64,000 nucleotides of DNA from Effrenium voratum (Eukaryota; Sar; Dinophyceae; Suessiales; Symbiodiniaceae), in contig CAUJNA010000487.1 in NCBI GenBank assembly GCA_963377175.1, positions 1-64,000 on the forward strand. Direction: 5' to 3'. The notes below the pieces were generated by a model. That model was not told the DNA's origin and searched no databases. It saw nothing but the letters and a program-made list of their open reading frames with translations. The position numbers and the translations under genes were made by a program. Shown piece by piece: positions 48,714 to 59,940 of the stretch; position 1 is the first letter of the stretch; the number at the start of each line of letters is the position of its first letter.

Positions 48714-48947
48714 CTGCGAGTCAACCATTCTGTTTAATGTGCACCGTTCTTCATGGTTTCCCTTCTGTGACAGAAAATGGTTGTGGCTCAAACATAGGTA
48801 CCCATGGCTTTTCCTGGTAAGTGAAACCAAAGACGAAAACCTGCGGATTTCTATGGCTTGCCCTGGAAAATGGAACCCAAGACCAAAACCTGGGCCCCCT
48901 CATTTCTGACCCAGTCCTTTCCGTGGTGTCCCCAACCCGACTCGTTT

Positions 48948-49058
48948 TGGATGGGTGGATGGGTGGATGGGTGGATGGGTGGATGGGTGGATGGGTGGAT
49001 GGGTGGATGGGTGGATGGGTGGATGGGTGGATGGGTGGATGGGTGGATGGACAGTTGG
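48948..49058. repeat. GGATGGGT octamer array
   Basis: About 13 near-perfect copies of an 8-bp unit (GGATGGGT), starting in the intron a few bases past the exon 16 donor. G-rich strand on +. Confidence 0.9.
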
Positions 49059-49082
49059 ATGGATCGTCGAGTCGTCACTCAC

Positions 49083-49145
49083 CTGGCAGGTCTTGCTCAG
49101 CTGCTCCAGCTGCGCGCTCTGCTGCACGCCAAGGCCCCGCAGCGC
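49083..49145 (-). CDS. Coiled-coil gene, exon 16 (H, first part)
   Basis: 63 nt, 21 codons in phase 0, with the best splice sites in the series: acceptor TTTCCAG|GCG and donor CCAG|GTGAGT. Reads [20 protein letters not shown] plus Q. Aligns with the first 21 residues of module H at 5265-5344 and 39636-39727. The GGATGGGT repeat lies about 25 bp into the following intron. Confidence 0.65.
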
Positions 49146-50182
49146 CTGGAAACGTCTCAACGAGCGGAGACTACGCGCACGCTACGCCAACAGAAGCTTG
49201 GCCAATTTGTGGGATGTGTCCAATTTCTTGGAGTTGGTACCCCTTGGCTGTGGGTGTCTCTTTTGTTTTAAGGGAAACCACGAGAAAAGCCAGACTCTTC
49301 TTTTGGGGATGTCTGAAAAAAGACAAACCCGGAATGGTTCGCCACCCTTTCCTGGTGGGGTGGGGTTGACTTCCTCGCAGGTCCATGGAGCAATTGTTGA
49401 CCAACCAAACCATGGCTAGCCTCTCCCTGTTTCCCTTGTTCCTTCAACTCCCACCGTTTCCCAACCCCGCTGAGCGGAAAAGGCCAACCAGACCTGAATC
49501 TCTGAGGATCGGCACGTCTCCGCACACCTACACGCCAAGGAGACAAACTCCAATGTGAACAAGTCCCAAGGACTTCGAGTTTGCCTTTCGCACCAAGTTT
49601 AGGCTTCAAGTTGGGACGCCAGTTTGGAATGCTTCGCCTTCACCTACCCGTTGGAAGTGCCTCGGCACCTATCTAGGGTGAGGACCCCCTTGTCGTCCCC
49701 CTTGATATTGACCCCTGGCCGATCCCCCATTATTTAGATGACTTTAGAAGATAGAATGACTACAACTGGAACGATTGGGGACAGTCCCCTTACCGCCCAG
49801 AATAGCAAAATGCCCCATGGGAAATCCCGCACCACTGTGAAACAAAAGTCCTGCACCACTTGGAAACCATGGTTCAAACCATAGCATTCGTTGGTATTTA
49901 CCAGAGAATCATCAGACACCAGGGTTTCTGAACGGTGCTGCGAAATGGATGAAACCATTGTTTGTTGGCATTTACATGGGGAAACATTCAGGGTTTCTTG
50001 GGTGCTGCGAAATGAATTTCGCAACCCTCCACAGCATCACTTCCTGCACGAAGTCTTCCCCCCACAACGACAAAGGTGAGCCAGGAGAGGTAACTACCGC
50101 CCCCCATCAAGCAAGGGGGTACCACCTCCAAAAAAAACACAAGCGGCTTCCCTGAAGCAAAGCGACCCGCCGATCGGCTCGC
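49146..50182. other. Intron with M2-type palindromic elements (about 49862-50030)
   Basis: Two partial M2 copies in tandem (TTGGTATTTACCAGAGAATC ... and TTGTTGGCATTTACATGGG ... GAATTTCGCAACCCTCCACA). Nothing else recognised. Confidence 0.5.
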
Positions 50183-50221
50183 CTCCACCTCCGAGGCCTC
50201 GCAACATCTCTCCAGCAGCTC
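50183..50221 (-). CDS. Coiled-coil gene, exon 15 (C-like)
   Basis: 39 nt: acceptor GAGAG|GAG, E-L-L-E-R-C-C-E-A-S-E-V-E, donor GAG|GCGAGC (GC), phase 0. Opens E-L-L-E-R like the C exon at 6067-6111. Confidence 0.5.
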
Positions 50222-50746
50222 CTCTCGGCGGAACGGCGGCTTTGGTCGCACGCCCAAGCCCCACGTACGGTGCCGCCCTGTAAACCCCTTGCAAAGACCA
50301 CGGAAAAACCCAAACCCCTTGCAAGCCTCTTTTGCAAACCATTCCAACCGTAGATACTTAGTGAAGCCCCACCCATTCAAGCGCAGCAGCTCATGTTTCA
50401 GCTGAAGAGACTTGGGCCCAAGGCAGCACATCACCCCTGGCAAGGCCCTGGTTTAGGACAGTTGGCACCCACGCCCAAATGGCGTGGTTCCTTCGCCATC
50501 TGGCTATCTCAAACGCGGCTTCCGCCAGAGCGAAGCCGAAGCCTGCTGGGGCCATATCCTCATCCTGTCTTGGGACAAAGTCATCTGCAGATGGACCCGG
50601 AACAACAACACCAGCCATTTTTGAGATATGACTCGTTCCACATGATTTTCTCCACCCCAGCCACCAAAAAGCCCGCCAGAAAACCCACGAAACCCACCCT
50701 CCCGCGCTCAAAACTCCGGACCGGAGGTCGACCAAAATCCGCGCGC

Positions 50747-50825
50747 CTCGTTCCTCTGCAGCTTCCGCGCGAGCTGAGCGACGGCCTCGCTTTGGGCCTT
50801 CGACTCCTCCGAAGGCGTGGCCTCC
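50747..50825 (-). CDS. Coiled-coil gene, exon 14
   Basis: 79 nt: acceptor GCAAG|G, E-A-T-P-S-E-E-S-K-A-Q-S-E-A-V-A-Q-L-A-R then K-L-Q-R-N-E, donor GAG|GCGCGC (GC). The palindromic element at 50848 begins about 20 bp upstream of this acceptor. Entry phase disagrees with exon 13, so one exon may be unrecognised; from here on the frame is continuous. Confidence 0.5.
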
Positions 50826-50847
50826 CTTGCCAGGCGAACAGCCGTGC

Positions 50848-50987
50848 CTACTGTGGATGGACGAAATCCATTCGCAACACGAAAGAAACCTTAGAGAATG
50901 ATGAGGTTCTCTGGTAGATACCAACAAACGTTATGGTTTCAACCATGGGTTCATTTCGTGGTGCAGGATTTCGTCCATCCACAGTAT
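50848..50987. mobile_element. M2-type palindromic element, best copy
   Basis: About 140 bp with inverted ends CTACTGTGGATGGACGAAAT and ATTTCGTCCATCCACAGTA. The interior has GAGAATGATGAGGTTCTCT and ATGGTTTCAACCATGGG, themselves palindromic. Related copies lie at about 6226, 6977, 7230, 14119, 49862, 56278, 56957 and 63425. No coding capacity. Confidence 0.7.
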
Positions 50988-51666
50988 GACTTCCAAGAGA
51001 TGGCCCAATTCCAGAGCCCTTTCTGGGTTGCTCTCCCACCAATTCTCATGGAACCTGGTTCCCTTTAGGAGAATGGTCTAATCAGGACCGATTCCCCGAA
51101 CGCGAAAGGTCCGGCTGTTCATTGACAAAGCTCCCGGAGGCGATACGTAGCTTCGAATCGAACGAAGCCCTTAAGCATTGGTGACCCAGAGGCCAACTGG
51201 AGGAGCTGTTTGTCCGAGGGAGTGTAACCGAAAACCCCGAATCAAAGGATCCTGGACAATGACTTCTTCGCCGGTCAATGTTCATTCCCCAGGTCAGCAA
51301 CGCCGCCTTTTTGTGAGTTGTGGATTGGTGAGGGTACCCAGTGTCATCCCCTTGGCTACAGTAGATGATTTGCACAAACCTGGAATAAAGAATCCCCACG
51401 CAAGACGCCCCCATCATGCCCTGTCTGGACGTGTCTTTCAATAAACCCTGTCTAAACAATCGCTAAAATAGTGGCTCGAAACCGGAAAGGTACCCCCCCC
51501 CCCTCACCCCCCCACCTCCCACCCCGTAATCTGCAAAAAAGCCTTGCGAAAAGTTTCCCCAAATCCGCGATTCAAATGCCTGAAATGGGGCAGGCACGCT
51601 TTGTCTGCATCAACCAGGGCGTATTGCTTCTGGGTCAACATCAGGTGAAAATCTGGTCTTGATTGC

Positions 51667-51898
51667 AAGAGAAGCACGAGGAGGAGAAGGAGGAGAGGGA
51701 GGAGGAGAGGGAGGAGGAGAGGTAGGAGGAGAGGGAGGAAGGATGGGGAGGAGGAGAGGGAGGAGGGACGAGGGAGGAGGAGAGGGAGGAGGGACGAGGG
51801 AGGAGGAAGGGGAGGAGGAGAGGGAGGAGGAAGAGGAGGAGAGGGAGGAGGGACGAGGGAGGAGGAAGAGGAGGAGGAGGGGAGGAGGAGGGGAGGTT
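51667..51898. repeat. Polypurine GGA/GAG tract
   Basis: About 230 bp of nearly pure purine (GAGGAGGGAGGA-type) on the + strand; could adopt triplex structure. The S/P- or E/G-rich frames across it are repeat translations, not genes. Confidence 0.85.
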
Positions 51899-51982
51899 GG
51901 ATGTTCTGCGAGTGAAACCGCAGAGCCACCCCAACCCTCAATCCGCATCTTCCACCCCTCAATGGTCCTGCGTCACGCTTGC

Positions 51983-52027
51983 CTCCATCTTCTCCCGGAA
52001 CCGCGCCAGGTGCTCCTGCAAGGATGC
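51983..52027 (-). CDS. Coiled-coil gene, exon 13 (C-like)
   Basis: 45 nt, the standard C length: acceptor CCCGCAG|GCA, A-S-L-Q-E-H-L-A-R-F-R-E-K-M-E, donor GAG|GCAAGC (GC), phase 0 in and out. Confidence 0.5.
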
Positions 52028-52249
52028 CTGCGGGCAGCGGGGCTGAAAGCCATGCGAGGACCATAGTCAAACGCACTTGAACCAAGGACGCCGCCCTTGG
52101 AATACCGCTTGTTCTCCAGGACCCCCAAGATGCGGACTGGTTTCCAGAGGCCATGGACCCCGAAATGGGTGGGTTTTCCCTTGGATTCACCCTGCAAAAT
52201 CTCCAGTTCGCGTCTCTTCGCGTATGATGTTCGGTTGCCTTTTTTGGGC

Positions 52250-52296
52250 CTCCAGGTGGCCCTGCGCCGCTGCCAGCTGTGCCGCCTGCTGTCGGC
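52250..52296 (-). CDS. Coiled-coil gene, exon 12 (short B-like)
   Basis: 47 nt: acceptor GGCCAG|GC, R-Q-Q-A-A-Q-L-A-A-A-Q-G-H-L-E, donor GAG|GCCC (GC). The GC joins the G left by the preceding A-like exon to make glycine, the same junction seen at each A/B pair. Confidence 0.45.
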
Positions 52297-52875
52297 CTGG
52301 CCCAAGGCCAGTCCAAACCACGCAGACAGATCCCAGAAGAAAAGGAATCAGCTTCCCTCTAATTCTAGGTCCAGTAGAGAGGTTAGAATAAGGCTACCAA
52401 CTCTTTGGTGGTTTGGATTGGTGGTTTGGTGGTTCGGGAGGGTGTCCCATTTACCCTCTACATAAGCCAAAGACTCCAATCCCCAAAATTACCGATCCAG
52501 ACCAACAAGTAGGGTGTACCTGAAGGTAGTCGAAAACCCCATGAAAAATAAGGAAAAGGCAAAGACGGGGAAAGGAAAACAAGCGCAAAACGAGAGCGTC
52601 GCCTCCCATCAAAAGAACCGTCCCGAACTTTGCTGCTTCACTCCTCGCCCCGGGAAAAGGCGGAAGCAGCAAAAACACAACAAGCAAATAAGAAACAATC
52701 AATAATAATATAATATAAAAACAGAAAGAACAAACAAACTGACAGACCAAAACAAAGAAATGACCACAAAAGCAACACGGACAAACCGCCAACCAGCCAA
52801 CCAACACAAGCAAAAGCACGGGGAACCTGCACGTGCGCTCACCGCCCGAAGGCGCAAAGGCGCACGTGTGCGCGC

Positions 52876-52941
52876 CTGCTGCCGCCTCCAGTGCCACCGA
52901 CTCCAGGCGCTGGTTGGTCTCCTGGGCACGCTCCTGGAGAC
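52876..52941 (-). CDS. Coiled-coil gene, exon 11 (A-like)
   Basis: 66 nt: acceptor GGCCAG|GT, L-Q-E-R-A-Q-E-T-N-Q-R-L-E-S-V-A-L-E-A-A, ending G|GCGCGC (GC). The R-L-E-S-V core matches the A exon at 3142-3218, and it exits with a single G like every A exon. Confidence 0.5.
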
Positions 52942-53210
52942 CTGGCCCGGCCGCTCGGTTCCACTCAGACTGTCAGATGGCTTCCGGCGGAGCCCGGTCT
53001 CCCCCCCCGCAAACCCCAAAACCCCCAAACCCCCAAAACCCCGAAAACCCCCAAAACCCCCCAAACAAACAAAAAAGCTCCCCGGCGCCCAAAAAAAAAC
53101 ACACACACACACACACACACAGAGTGGCCATGTTGGAAGTCCTCAAAAAGGTCAAAAAGCCCTGCAAGGAGGTTACAACCCCCACCCCTTTCTCCCCCCG
53201 CCTTTGACAC

Positions 53211-53260
53211 GCGCGGATTCGGTGCGGGTCACTTCTGCCAGGTCCTCGAGCTGGGCGTGC
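53211..53260 (-). CDS. Coiled-coil gene, exon 10
   Basis: 50 nt: acceptor TACCCAG|G, H-A-Q-L-E-D-L-A-E-V-T-R-T-E-S-A, donor CGCGC|GTGTCA (GT). It leaves one base (C) that completes an arginine codon with the GT opening the next exon. Confidence 0.45.
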
Positions 53261-54113
53261 CTGGGTACGTGACAGCCACCTGAGGGTATTTCCCCTCAAA
53301 ACATCACCCAAGCCAAGGGGCACGCACCTTTCACGGGCCAAGGTGATGTTTAAAACCACCCATCTCTTTCTTCGGACTGCCCCCCACGTATGTTTAAAAC
53401 CACCAAGAAGTTGGAACTATAGGGACTGCCAAAGGCCCCAAACCCATGGACCAAATTTCCACGCCGATCGGCACCTGCTCAGTTGGCCTTATCGGGCTTC
53501 ATAAAAAAGCAAAAACCACCAACTGATGCGAAGCAAGCCGGTTTTGTCCATGCAGAAGGAACCTTCTGAACTGAAGGGTTGACAGGCTGACAGGTGGTTG
53601 CAGGGAATAACTCCCAAGGCTCTGAAGGAACGGCTCTGAGGATTTCTCTGTGGGGTAGGGGCTCATTTTGAGGCATGCTCACGTAGCTGCTTCGTCCGGA
53701 ATGACCACATGCACCACCAGTTGGAAGTTATAACTCATCAACATGGCCGAGTCTGGAATCTTTTGCTTCTGACAAACTGGGCAAGCATGAGTCGCCTACC
53801 CAGGACATGCTACAATTCGCCCCAACGAAGGTCAGTTTAACATACCTATCGTGGAAGATACCCAAACATACAAGGGATGGTTAGAGCCACCCTGGTTTGG
53901 TGCGTGACCATCCTCGAAAACCTGCACTTGGGGGACTGGTGCTACATAGGGGGTCTGGAAAATAAAAGCATATCCCTTCCGTTTTGATTTTGTTGACCGG
54001 AAATTGACAATTATGTCCTATCAACCACCCAAATGAGCTTCTTCTTGGGAGTAGCCAGCACGATGGAGGCATCGACTTGTCGACCGCCACGGGCACTGCT
54101 AGGCAAGATACGC

Positions 54114-54140
54114 CTCGCCGCGCAGCGTGCGCCACTGCGC
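54114..54140 (-). CDS. Coiled-coil gene, exon 9 (27-nt microexon)
   Basis: 27 nt: acceptor TTTTGAGCAG|GCG after a T-rich stretch, A-Q-W-R-T-L-R-G-E, donor GAG|GCGTAT. Very short, so weakly supported on its own; position and phase fit the series. Confidence 0.3.
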
Positions 54141-54752
54141 CTGCTCAAAACTGAAAACGCCGCGCGCGCGAAGTCCCTCCCAAAGGCCCTGGACCAAAAG
54201 CAGCGGAAAAAGCACAAGAGGTTGATTCGCCCGGGGACCAACCAAAAAAAAAAGTCCAGATGTTGATTCGCCTGCGAACACTTTGGGCACCATGACCCGT
54301 TTCTGCTTCTCGGGGTCTGAGCGGCTGGAGCTTGCAGTTTGAGGGCCTGGGATCGAATGGTTTGACCATGCGTCCACGCCGGCTCGCCACTAGCCATTCG
54401 CTCCAAGGAAGGGGTACCACGGTCAAAAAGTGGAGAGCCTGACAGCCACCAGATCCCAAGACCTCTCCGCCCTCCCGTGATGAGGATTCCTTTCAGAACG
54501 GTCCTGGACTATGCTCAAGTGTGGAGCCAGAACAGTCCATCGCACAGAGTTGGGCGTGGCTCTTTTGTGAGGCTACCCCTTGTCGTTTTCTGGCAGCTTC
54601 AAAGGAAAACGGAAAAGGAAAGCCAAAGCCAATTTCGGGGGGTCCCCTGAAAACAGACCCCAAGACCAAGTTATGAGGGTACCCCTCGAGCAATTTGGGG
54701 GGTTCCCGGAACACGAGGCAAGCCCATTTCAAGCCACAAGCCAAGCAGAGGC

Positions 54753-54790
54753 CTCCGCCTTCCGCTCTGCCTCGCGCGAGGCATCCAGAC
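54753..54790 (-). CDS. Coiled-coil gene, exon 8 (short B-like)
   Basis: 38 nt: acceptor GCTGAG|GT, L-D-A-S-R-E-A-E-R-K-A-E, donor GAG|GCCTCT (GC). Resembles the start of module B (G-L-V-D-A-K), with the same entry phase and phase-0 exit. Confidence 0.4.
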
Positions 54791-56170
54791 CTCAGCCGCT
54801 CGAGACCTCGAGCCGGGTGTTGCCATGCCATGCCCCGCCAGATATTAGCTGTTGCTTATGTGATTTCCGGAGTAAATACTCCCATTTTAGTCAGGAGTTG
54901 ATATAATCGGAGAACTGCCAAAATGGACATGGTTTTTCGGTTTGTTTCGAATATCCTCCAGAAAAGGCACAAACAAACCTGTGCTGTTCACCAATGAATT
55001 AAGTGGACCCTTGTAGGCAAACCCCAGCCATGGAATAAAGTCTAAGGCGACCCTTCCCATATAGCATCTATTAGTAGCCGGCATTCCAAGGGTGGCTTCA
55101 GGACCCAAAACTCCATGTGACCCGTTTCACCCATTGACTTCTGAATCAAAACCAACATGGCTATAAAGGTTCATGGTGCTTAAGCTGTCAGAACTGCATA
55201 AGCCCGATTAACCTACTCAAAACGGAATCGGCTTGGGCGCCGGTGGAAAGCAGTTACATTGACCCTGGATTAACACTCTCCTGATTGATTGGTAGTAGGG
55301 GGCTTCCAACCCATTCGAGAAGGGATCGGATCATCTTGGGGGATGTGCATCTCCCCATTCATCCGGCCGATTTATTCAGCCAGGGATAACAACGATGGGC
55401 TTGATAGTCGAATACATTGGTGCAATTAAACCGCTTGGATGATTGATTCCTTCCAACAGTACCTTCCGCGCCCCAAACCGGAGGTAGGCGTGCCCCAGAT
55501 TTTCCCTTGGACACCCCCAATCAATGTCGACCCCAGCTTCGGCCACGCACGCTCGCCCTGTTCTCAGGGCGCCCGCGTTTGGAAAGATCCTGCACTTCGC
55601 CCTTGAGGCCCTGCCGGATGGGGTGTGGCAGTGGTCCAACTTCGCAAAGTGCGGGCCACGGCGGCTACAGGATGTTGAGGAAATCGGGCGAAACCCATGG
55701 GTTTTGGCGGGTCCCTGCTATTTGGCGAACACCCGGAGCGTTTATTTTGGCTGGTTTCTATGGCGATCGAAACCGATGAAAGAAACCCGAAGGCTTCATG
55801 GCCCCGACACCAAGTCAAGTGTCAAATGTCGGTCGACTGGCTGCTTCATGTGGGTGACAATAAACAAACTTTCTTGGGTGGATGGGACACGTGTGGGTGG
55901 CAAACCTCCAACAAAGGCAACGCCTTGCTCCAGAGATACAGGCGTACCTGCAAAGTAACAGATCCAAAGCCACATGGAACCAAGAAAGGCCCCTTGCACC
56001 AACTATTCCATACCTGCAAAAGGTTCAAACTTCACTTGCCATAAGACAACACAAACAAGAAGAAAAGCCCCGAAAACAGACTCCAGTTGCAGAAGTCCAA
56101 ACCACCAAAAGGTTCAGCTCCAAACCACCAAAAGCCACCCACCCCCCGGCGGGGAAGAAAGCTTCGGTGC

Positions 56171-56222
56171 CTCGAAGCGCGAGAGCGACTCCTCCTCCAC
56201 GCTGGTCATGTTCTCCCCAAGC
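56171..56222 (-). CDS. Coiled-coil gene, exon 7
   Basis: 52 nt: acceptor GCGAG|G, L-G-E-N-M-T-S-V-E-E-E-S-L-S-R-F-E, donor GAG|GCACCG (GC). Acidic heptad-like sequence. Its entry phase does not match the preceding recognised exon, so an exon may be missing or a boundary wrong. Confidence 0.4.
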
Positions 56223-56419
56223 CTCGCGCACGCGAAACACGCGGATCACGCGGATGGCTGCGCAAGATCCATCTCAGGCACCATTCAGAAACCTTGGAAA
56301 TGATTCGATCCCACTGCAAATACCAACAAAACCAATGGTTTTCCTCACTGTGGATGGTTGCGAAGTCCCGTCTTTAAGGCGCCAGGGCGTGAGGAAAAGC
56401 CCCGCCATTCCAGCAACGC

Positions 56420-56473
56420 CCGAGTCTGAGGGGCGCGCTTGTGGTTGAGCTCCGCCATCTTCTTCAGGAGCTC
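56420..56473 (-). CDS. Coiled-coil gene, exon 6 (C-like)
   Basis: 54 nt: pyrimidine-rich acceptor CTTCTCATCTCAG|GAG, then E-L-L-K-K-M-A-E-L-N-H-K-R, phase 0 as in other C exons that open with E-L-(L/V). Donor read as CGG|GCGTTG; three codons longer than the usual 15-codon C exon. Confidence 0.45.
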
Positions 56474-56949
56474 CTGAGATGAGAAGTGCTCAGAGACATG
56501 GCTCGTCATTGAATTGTCAAATTTTTCATAGATGTGGCCATGGGTCAAAAGCCAAATCGTACCTCCAAATCCCCACTAAAATCGGTTCTAAAAAGGGTGG
56601 TGAATTCACCTACCCCAAAATGGTACCATTGGTTTTGACCCACAGCCATGTAGATGCACCCAACATTTCTGGCCGATCTTGCAAAGCTGAGGTGGCCGGG
56701 AAAATATCTTTCTGTGTTGAGGCTTCGCTTGCGTCAAATGCACAGGAAATGGGGCAGGGTCCTAAACTAGGGATGGCCCGCCCGTATTGAGACACACCAA
56801 ACACCAAGATTGCAGAAAAAGACCGCAGCTTCCCCCCCCCCAAAAAAAAAGGAGGAAGGACGGATCAACCCTTCCACAACCCTCCCAGAACCCAGCTGTT
56901 GGAGACCAAAAAACTAAGCTGCTGGCAAGTCCTGCAGAAGTTTCGCCCG

Positions 56950-57522
56950 GAGACCTACCGTGGATGGTTGCGAACTCCATTTCGCACCTCAGAGACCCTG
57001 GAATTTCAGAGGATTCCCCAACGTACATACCTACAAACAACGGTTTCAACCATGGTTTCTGATTCGATTCCCCAACGTAAATACCAAAAGTGATAGTTTC
57101 AACATGGAAACCCCAAGCGGGATTCCCCAACGTAAATAACAACAAAGGTTATAGTTTCAACCATGGTTTCCAAGTGGGATTCCCCAACGTAAATACCAAC
57201 AAAGGCTATCATTTCAACCATGCAAACCCCAAGTGGGATTCCCCAACCTAAATACCAACAAAGGTTCTAGTTTCAACCCTGGAAACCCCAAGCGGGATTC
57301 CCCTACGTAAATACCAACAAAAGTTCTAGTTTCAACCATGGTTTCCAAGTAGGATTCCCCAACCTAAATACCAACAAAGGTTCTAGTTTCAACCATGGCT
57401 TCCAAGTGGGATTCCCCAACCTAAATACCAAAGGTTATAATTTCAACCATGGTTTCCAAGTGGGATTCCCCTGTACATACCAACAAAGGTTCTGGTTTCA
57501 ACCATGGAAACCCCCAGTGGCG
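56950..57522. repeat. M2-derived tandem array (about 58-bp unit, 8 copies)
   Basis: After an M2-like start (CCGTGGATGGTTGCGAA, about 56960) there are eight imperfect copies (57065-57522) of a unit reading GATTCCCCAAC.TAAATACC ... TTTCAACCATGG. The unit matches the interior of M2 elements, so this is local amplification of part of one. Confidence 0.75.
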
Positions 57523-57587
57523 CGGCTTTTGTGGATCTCATCCACAGCCAGAGCACGATGACTCGCTCGCGCGCTCTCGCTCGGGTC

Positions 57588-57639
57588 CTCCGCCACCGCC
57601 TTGCTCTGGCGCTTGGAGCTGGCTGCGGACTCCGAGATC
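57588..57639 (-). CDS. Coiled-coil gene, exon 5
   Basis: 52 nt: acceptor CCCAG|G, I-S-E-S-A-A-S-S-K-R-Q-S-K-A-V-A-E, donor GAG|GACCCG (GA). The coil-like sequence continues open for some distance past this donor, so the end is uncertain. Confidence 0.4.
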
Positions 57640-57714
57640 CTGGGCTCCGAAATCCGCGGCGTTGGACTCTGCGCTCGGACTCGTTTTTTTTCTCCTCTTT
57701 TTTTTCCGGTTGGC

Positions 57715-57901
57715 CCTCCAGTAAAAAGACTAGAATAAGGGTACCCGATTGCTCTTTTTTTTTCCTGGGCCCTTTTTAACTAGGCCCTCCAGATTTGAGA
57801 GGTTGGAAGAAGGGTACCCACTCTTTTTCTGCAGTCTGTTTTAGTAGGGGAACCGAATCTCCCCCAAAAAAGGGGGAAAAGGGCACTGCTGGGGGACCTG
57901 G
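57715..57901. mobile_element. Two adjacent M1-type copies, one partial and one near complete
   Basis: A partial copy (57715-57779, CCTCCAGTAAAAAGACTAG..) abuts a near-complete one (57780-57901, CTAGGCCCTCCAGATTTGAG ... GGGGGACCTGG). A third partial copy lies at about 52366-52410. Confidence 0.55.
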
Positions 57902-58925
57902 CTAAGGTTGGACCCCCCCAAGAAAATGGGGTCCAGGTATTCCTTTTGCTTTTTCTGCACAAACCCTCCAAAGAAGGAGGGGACCCTCAAAAAGGACACG
58001 GCCATCTACACGCTGGGGTGGAGTCGAGTGCATGACAACCTTGATCCAAGCAAGGTTGATCAAACTATGTCTTGTTTGGGAAACCAACCACTGTGTGATC
58101 GGAGAGAGTTGCCTGGAGGGTTCATTGTTGGATGTTCCAAAAAGACTTGGTACACTCGTCTTAACCGTGTTTTTTGCCGACAGAACTGGGGTTAGGTTGC
58201 TTATCGCCATATGGCTAAAACTCAGCTACTAAGTAGGACGAACAGCCAAGTGGAGGCCAAGATCCGCAAGGCTTTCAAGGACCCCTGAGAAGAATCCCCC
58301 TTCCCCCACCGGGAACCCGCCCCCATGGTTCCACTGGGGACCAGTTAATTATTCATCAGGGCTCAACAATCGGCTCACTTGCCCAGAGGACCTGGAAACA
58401 GAAGGTGAACCAGTTTTGGAGTGGCGAAATATGGATTGGATCAGGGAAACCAAAACTGGGCTGTCCTCAAATCCCCCGCTAAAAATTTAACTTTTAGTGG
58501 GTCAAATGGAAATCTCCACTAAACACTAAAACGCTGAAAGGCGTTTCGGGGATGGCTGGGAGCTACCAAGAAAAGGCAAGTTGGCTTTGGGCAAGTCAAG
58601 GCGGTTCCCTTCGTGAGACCTGAGGCCTCACTGGGGGTTGATCCATGGCCCTTTTCGTCGCCTGGACGGTCCCTCCGGCAACGGACGGATTCGCAAGGGG
58701 GTCAATGGCGCAAGCTTTGGGTGTCTCCTTTGAACACCATCCAAAAAGGGGGAATTGGGTGTCCCCATGTCTAAAATCCCCCTTGAAATTTCGGGGGTCA
58801 GCTTGGCACACCCCTTCTATTAATTTTATATATATTTAAAAAGAACAATATAAAAGCAAATATTTAAATAAATAGTGAACAAAAAAAGAGGAAAAAAAAG
58901 AAAAACAGCTCCAGGGGCCGGCGAC
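57902..58925. other. Intron without recognised gene
   Basis: A short repeat TTTAACTTTTAGTGGGTC (about 58489) recurs near 14750. An AT-rich patch lies at about 58820-58880. Nothing else seen. Confidence 0.35.
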
Positions 58926-58963
58926 TCGTTGCCAAGTCGCAGCTCCTCCGCCGCGCGGAGCAC
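58926..58963 (-). CDS. Coiled-coil gene, exon 4 (second half of H-like)
   Basis: 38 nt: acceptor GTCAG|GTG, V-L-R-A-A-E-E-L-R-L-G-N, donor GA|GTCGCC. Same length, phase and opening V-L as the H half-exon at 44230-44267, supporting a shared module. Boundaries by eye. Confidence 0.4.
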
Positions 58964-59940
58964 CTGACGCGCGTTTTCTCCGAGGAAATCGATCTCCGAG
59001 ATGTCAACATCCAAATCCAAGTAGAAAACTCCAAGTGGAGAAAAATGAAAAAAATGGAAAAATGGAAATCAATCAAGTGGAAAAAATGGAAACACTGCGC
59101 GTTTCTGTCAAAATCCAAATTTGGAGAAATATCCCGAAAGTGAGACCCTCACTCCCACGGTGCCATGGCACCTGACAGAGGGTTGCTTGAAAAGGAAATT
59201 CATCTTCCGGGTACCCTCCAGCAAATGCTATGTTTGTGGGAAGGGTATCCGAATCAGAAAGAGAAGCTCCGGCGTAGGAGCATGGTCCAAATTACCTGTG
59301 TCCCTCTAAAGAACGTTGGACAATTGGTGAGCCCCCTAAAAACAGATCAAAAGAGGACTCCGTGTTAATACTCACAAGCCCTCTCTTTGGAGTAACCTGC
59401 ACCCCCAAACACAATCACGCCTGGAACCCTGGAACCCGCCAAATCTGACAATTCAAAAGTGACAACCTCTATCAGCTAGCTGTCTGAGTCCTGATAAGTG
59501 CGACAGCCCCCCAAAGACGTGCGGTTTCCCGTCGGCAACAGAGAGTATTGAACCTGGCCCGGACCCTCAAAGAAAAGACATGCCTTTAAGCCTGTATCCA
59601 TATCTTTATCTGCTGGATTGACGGAAACTTGCTCTTGCCACCCTCCCACCAACAGGGAAGAACACAGGCCTCTTTCCAAGAGCGGACACTAGTCTTCCAA
59701 GACCAAGGCCATGTCTTCAACCTCCCCCAAGTTTGACCAACCAAAAAAGAGCAGTTCTCAGAGAGGGAAAAAGAAGAAGAAAAAACGAACCTGCAAAAAA
59801 ACAAAAACTGAACCCCCTCCTCCCAACCCAAAAAAAATAAAAAGAAAAAACAACTCCCAAACACCCCCCCCCCCACCCCCCCACCCTCCCACCCCCACCC
59901 ATCCCCAACCCCAAACAAAAAAGCACACACACACACACAC

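Larger units (their letters stand above)
53261..55560. other. Introns around exons 8-9
   Basis: No repeats of note and no gene seen apart from exons at 54114-54140 and 54753-54790. The stretch 54791-55560 shows nothing recognisable. Confidence 0.35.

Noticed and set aside
51504..52316. 270-codon minus-strand frame rich in S, P and L
   Set aside because: Most of it is the polypurine tract read on the opposite strand; the remainder overlaps exon 13 in another frame.
55560..55625. Possible exon reading G-L-K-G-E-V-Q-D-L-S-K-R
   Set aside because: Splice ends ambiguous and no match to a module; too weak to list.
55524..55958. 144-codon plus-strand frame
   Set aside because: No recognisable domain, and no sign of a plus-strand gene in the area.
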